From JAQVEM01 sp964556165 (GTDB lineage: Bacteria; Actinomycetota; Humimicrobiia; Humimicrobiales; Humimicrobiaceae): DNA of 15,346 nt. The position numbers and the translations under genes are program-made. Positions 14,708 through 15,346 of the stretch are shown here, one piece after another; position 1 is the first letter of the stretch; every line of letters begins with the position of its first letter. Below the pieces are notes generated by a model that did not search any database, was not told the origin of the DNA, and saw only the letters and a list, made by a program, of their open reading frames with translations. The DNA is taken from positions 1-15,346 of the forward strand of contig CAZKVH010000025.1 of the NCBI GenBank assembly GCA_964556165.1, read 5' to 3'.

Positions 14708-14855
14708 ATCTGGTCTCCTTATGAACTGTATGTTTCTTGCACCATTTACAATATTTTTTTACTTCCAACCTATCAGGCGTATTTTTCTTATTTTTCTCAC
14801 TATTATAATTTCTTCTTTTGCACTCTGTGCATTCAAGGATTATTATCTGTCTCAA
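14706..14855 (-). CDS. rpmG: 50S ribosomal protein L33 (49 aa), TTG start
   Basis: L33 is a small zinc-ribbon protein of the large subunit near the E site. The translation starts MRQIIILECTECKRRNY and ends YCKWCKKHTVHKETR. The four cysteines C9, C12, C36 and C39 form the two CxxC pairs of the zinc-binding (C+) type. The start is TTG at 14853-14855, six bases after a GGTGA site; an in-frame stop lies three codons upstream and no ATG fits the frame. The stop TAG (14708-14706) overlaps the first two bases of tRNA-Trp. Next to secE-nusG is the usual place for rpmG in low-GC bacteria. Confidence 0.93.
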   Translation of the reverse strand: MRQIIILECTECKRRNYNSEKNKKNTPDRLEVKKYCKWCKKHTVHKETR

Positions 14856-14904
14856 GTCTTTTCACCATTGTAATTATTTTAATAATATTTAAGCGCAGAC
14901 AAAT

Positions 14905-14933
14905 AAATTAACACTATATTTCTGCATTGTCAA
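14905..14933 (-). promoter_or_regulatory. Promoter of the rpmG-tRNA-secE-nusG group
   Basis: On the minus strand a perfect -35 box TTGACA (14928-14933) is followed after 17 bases by TAATTT (14905-14910). The RNA would start near 14898, giving a leader of about 40 bases before the rpmG TTG. The -10 box is weak, but the position directly before the first gene after a long empty spacer supports it. Confidence 0.55.
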
Positions 14934-15003
14934 TGGAAAAATCTCCTATTATTTATCAAACAACAATCGCATCATAACTATATAAACCTGTTCATAATCC
15001 TAG

Positions 15004-15099
15004 ATTATGTTTTTCATATACATAAATATCCATCATAATACAATACGTACATTACAGGCTTACTACTTCTCCTGTTTTTCCGAACTCAATTTTACGTAT
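15004..15099 (-). pseudogene. Possible decayed N-terminus of an aldo/keto reductase gene
   Basis: From 15099 downward the minus strand reads IRKIEFGKTGEVVSL, a stop, then CTYCIMMDIYVYEKHN. The first part closely resembles the start of aldo/keto reductases (pattern RKxGKTGxxVS). The rest lines up without gaps with the usual continuation (LCLGTMxFGxxxDEKTS): C after the stop, and V..EK at the expected spacing. A GGGAGA Shine-Dalgarno-like site (15107-15112) lies seven bases before the ATA that takes the place of the start codon. The start codon is lost and an in-frame TAA interrupts it; nothing downstream is recognisable. The family comparison is from memory, so this is a tentative remnant of about 32 codons. 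Confidence 0.35.
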
Positions 15100-15152
15100 C
15101 TTGATATCTCCCGTATTCGCTTATATATTATAATAAGATAGAATTTTACCTT

Positions 15153-15175
15153 TAAAATAATGAAGAATTATTTTA
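15153..15175 (-). repeat. AT-only inverted repeat downstream of tuf
   Basis: TAAAATAAT and ATTATTTTA form a perfect nine-base inverted repeat around a five-base loop. It lies about 115 bases after the stop of the upstream tuf. The stem has no G-C pair, so it would be weak as a terminator; it may be chance in AT-rich DNA. Confidence 0.3.
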
Positions 15176-15290
15176 TAGCAACAATAATTGCCTATCAACA
15201 TTTAAAATGAACTCTTTTTCTGAAGAAATCCTGTTTCTAAATCCTCTTAAAAAATGTAACTCTTTTAAACTAAAATCCTTATCAAAAATA

Positions 15291-15346
15291 CTATTCCATT
15301 ATCTTTGTAACACTACCAGCTCCAATAGTTCTTCCACCCTCACGTA
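15291..15346 (-). CDS. tuf: Elongation factor Tu, C-terminal fragment (cut by window edge)
   Basis: The minus strand reads REGGRTIGAGSVTKIME and a TAG stop at 15293-15291. This is the typical EF-Tu C-terminus (REGGRTVGAGVVTKI is the common form), part of domain III, which contacts tRNA. Only 18 codons are inside the window. This is the tuf copy upstream of rpmG-secE-nusG; the second copy begins at the opposite edge, after fusA. Both copies have the same orientation. Confidence 0.92.
   Translation of the reverse strand, partial: REGGRTIGAGSVTKIME

Larger units (their letters stand above)
14856..15290. other. Gene-free, AT-rich spacer between tuf and rpmG
   Basis: No intact gene was found in these 435 bases on either strand. 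It holds the rpmG promoter at 14905-14933, a remnant resembling the start of an aldo/keto reductase gene (15004-15099), and an AT-only inverted repeat (15153-15175). I see no GC-rich intrinsic terminator after the upstream tuf, so how that transcript ends is unclear. Confidence 0.7.

Noticed and set aside
14670..14873. A 67-codon plus-strand open frame
   Set aside because: It covers tRNA-Trp and rpmG, which are both clearly encoded on the minus strand.
1..15346. CRISPR arrays, insertion sequences, integrases or a novel defence-type system
   Set aside because: No spaced direct repeats, transposase or integrase motifs were seen; nearly all the sequence is accounted for by conserved housekeeping genes.

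Overview
The window holds a conserved bacterial core: the translation-elongation, ribosomal-protein and RNA-polymerase supercluster. All genes lie on the minus strand, so transcription runs from high to low coordinates. In transcription order they are: 3' end of tuf, rpmG, tRNA-Trp(CCA), secE, nusG, rplK, rplA, rplJ, rplL, rpoB, rpoC, rpsL, rpsG, fusA, and the first codons of a second tuf. rpmG was too short for ordinary ORF calling; I found it by translation. It starts with TTG and its stop codon overlaps the first bases of the tRNA.

The organism is a low-GC bacterium (roughly 35-40% G+C by eye) with good Shine-Dalgarno sites. RpoB lacks the large insertions of proteobacteria and its rifampicin pocket resembles that of Firmicutes. 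RpoC, by contrast, is long (1405 aa) because of a charged insertion in its N-terminal part. L7/L12 carries an unusual lysine-rich N-terminal extension. I cannot place the lineage; a Firmicutes-related or deep candidate phylum such as Atribacterota is possible, but this is a guess.

Regulation can be read in the gaps. Sigma-70-type promoters are visible upstream of rpmG, rplK, rpoB and rpsL. A canonical L10 leader followed by a terminator-like hairpin lies between rplA and rplJ. Three repeated segments that can pair in alternative ways lie in the rpoB leader. A short hairpin lies at the start of the rpsL leader.

The genes form one functional unit: SecE/NusG (secretion and transcription-translation coupling), the L11/L1 stalk and L10/L12 stalk (factor binding), the beta and beta' polymerase subunits, and S12/S7 plus EF-G/EF-Tu (decoding and translocation). 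The only long gene-free stretch (14856-15290) is AT-rich. It carries the rpmG promoter and what looks like a decayed N-terminus of an aldo/keto reductase gene. I see no mobile element, CRISPR array or clearly new system; the oddities are lineage-specific extensions, RNA leaders and the rpmG/tRNA overlap.
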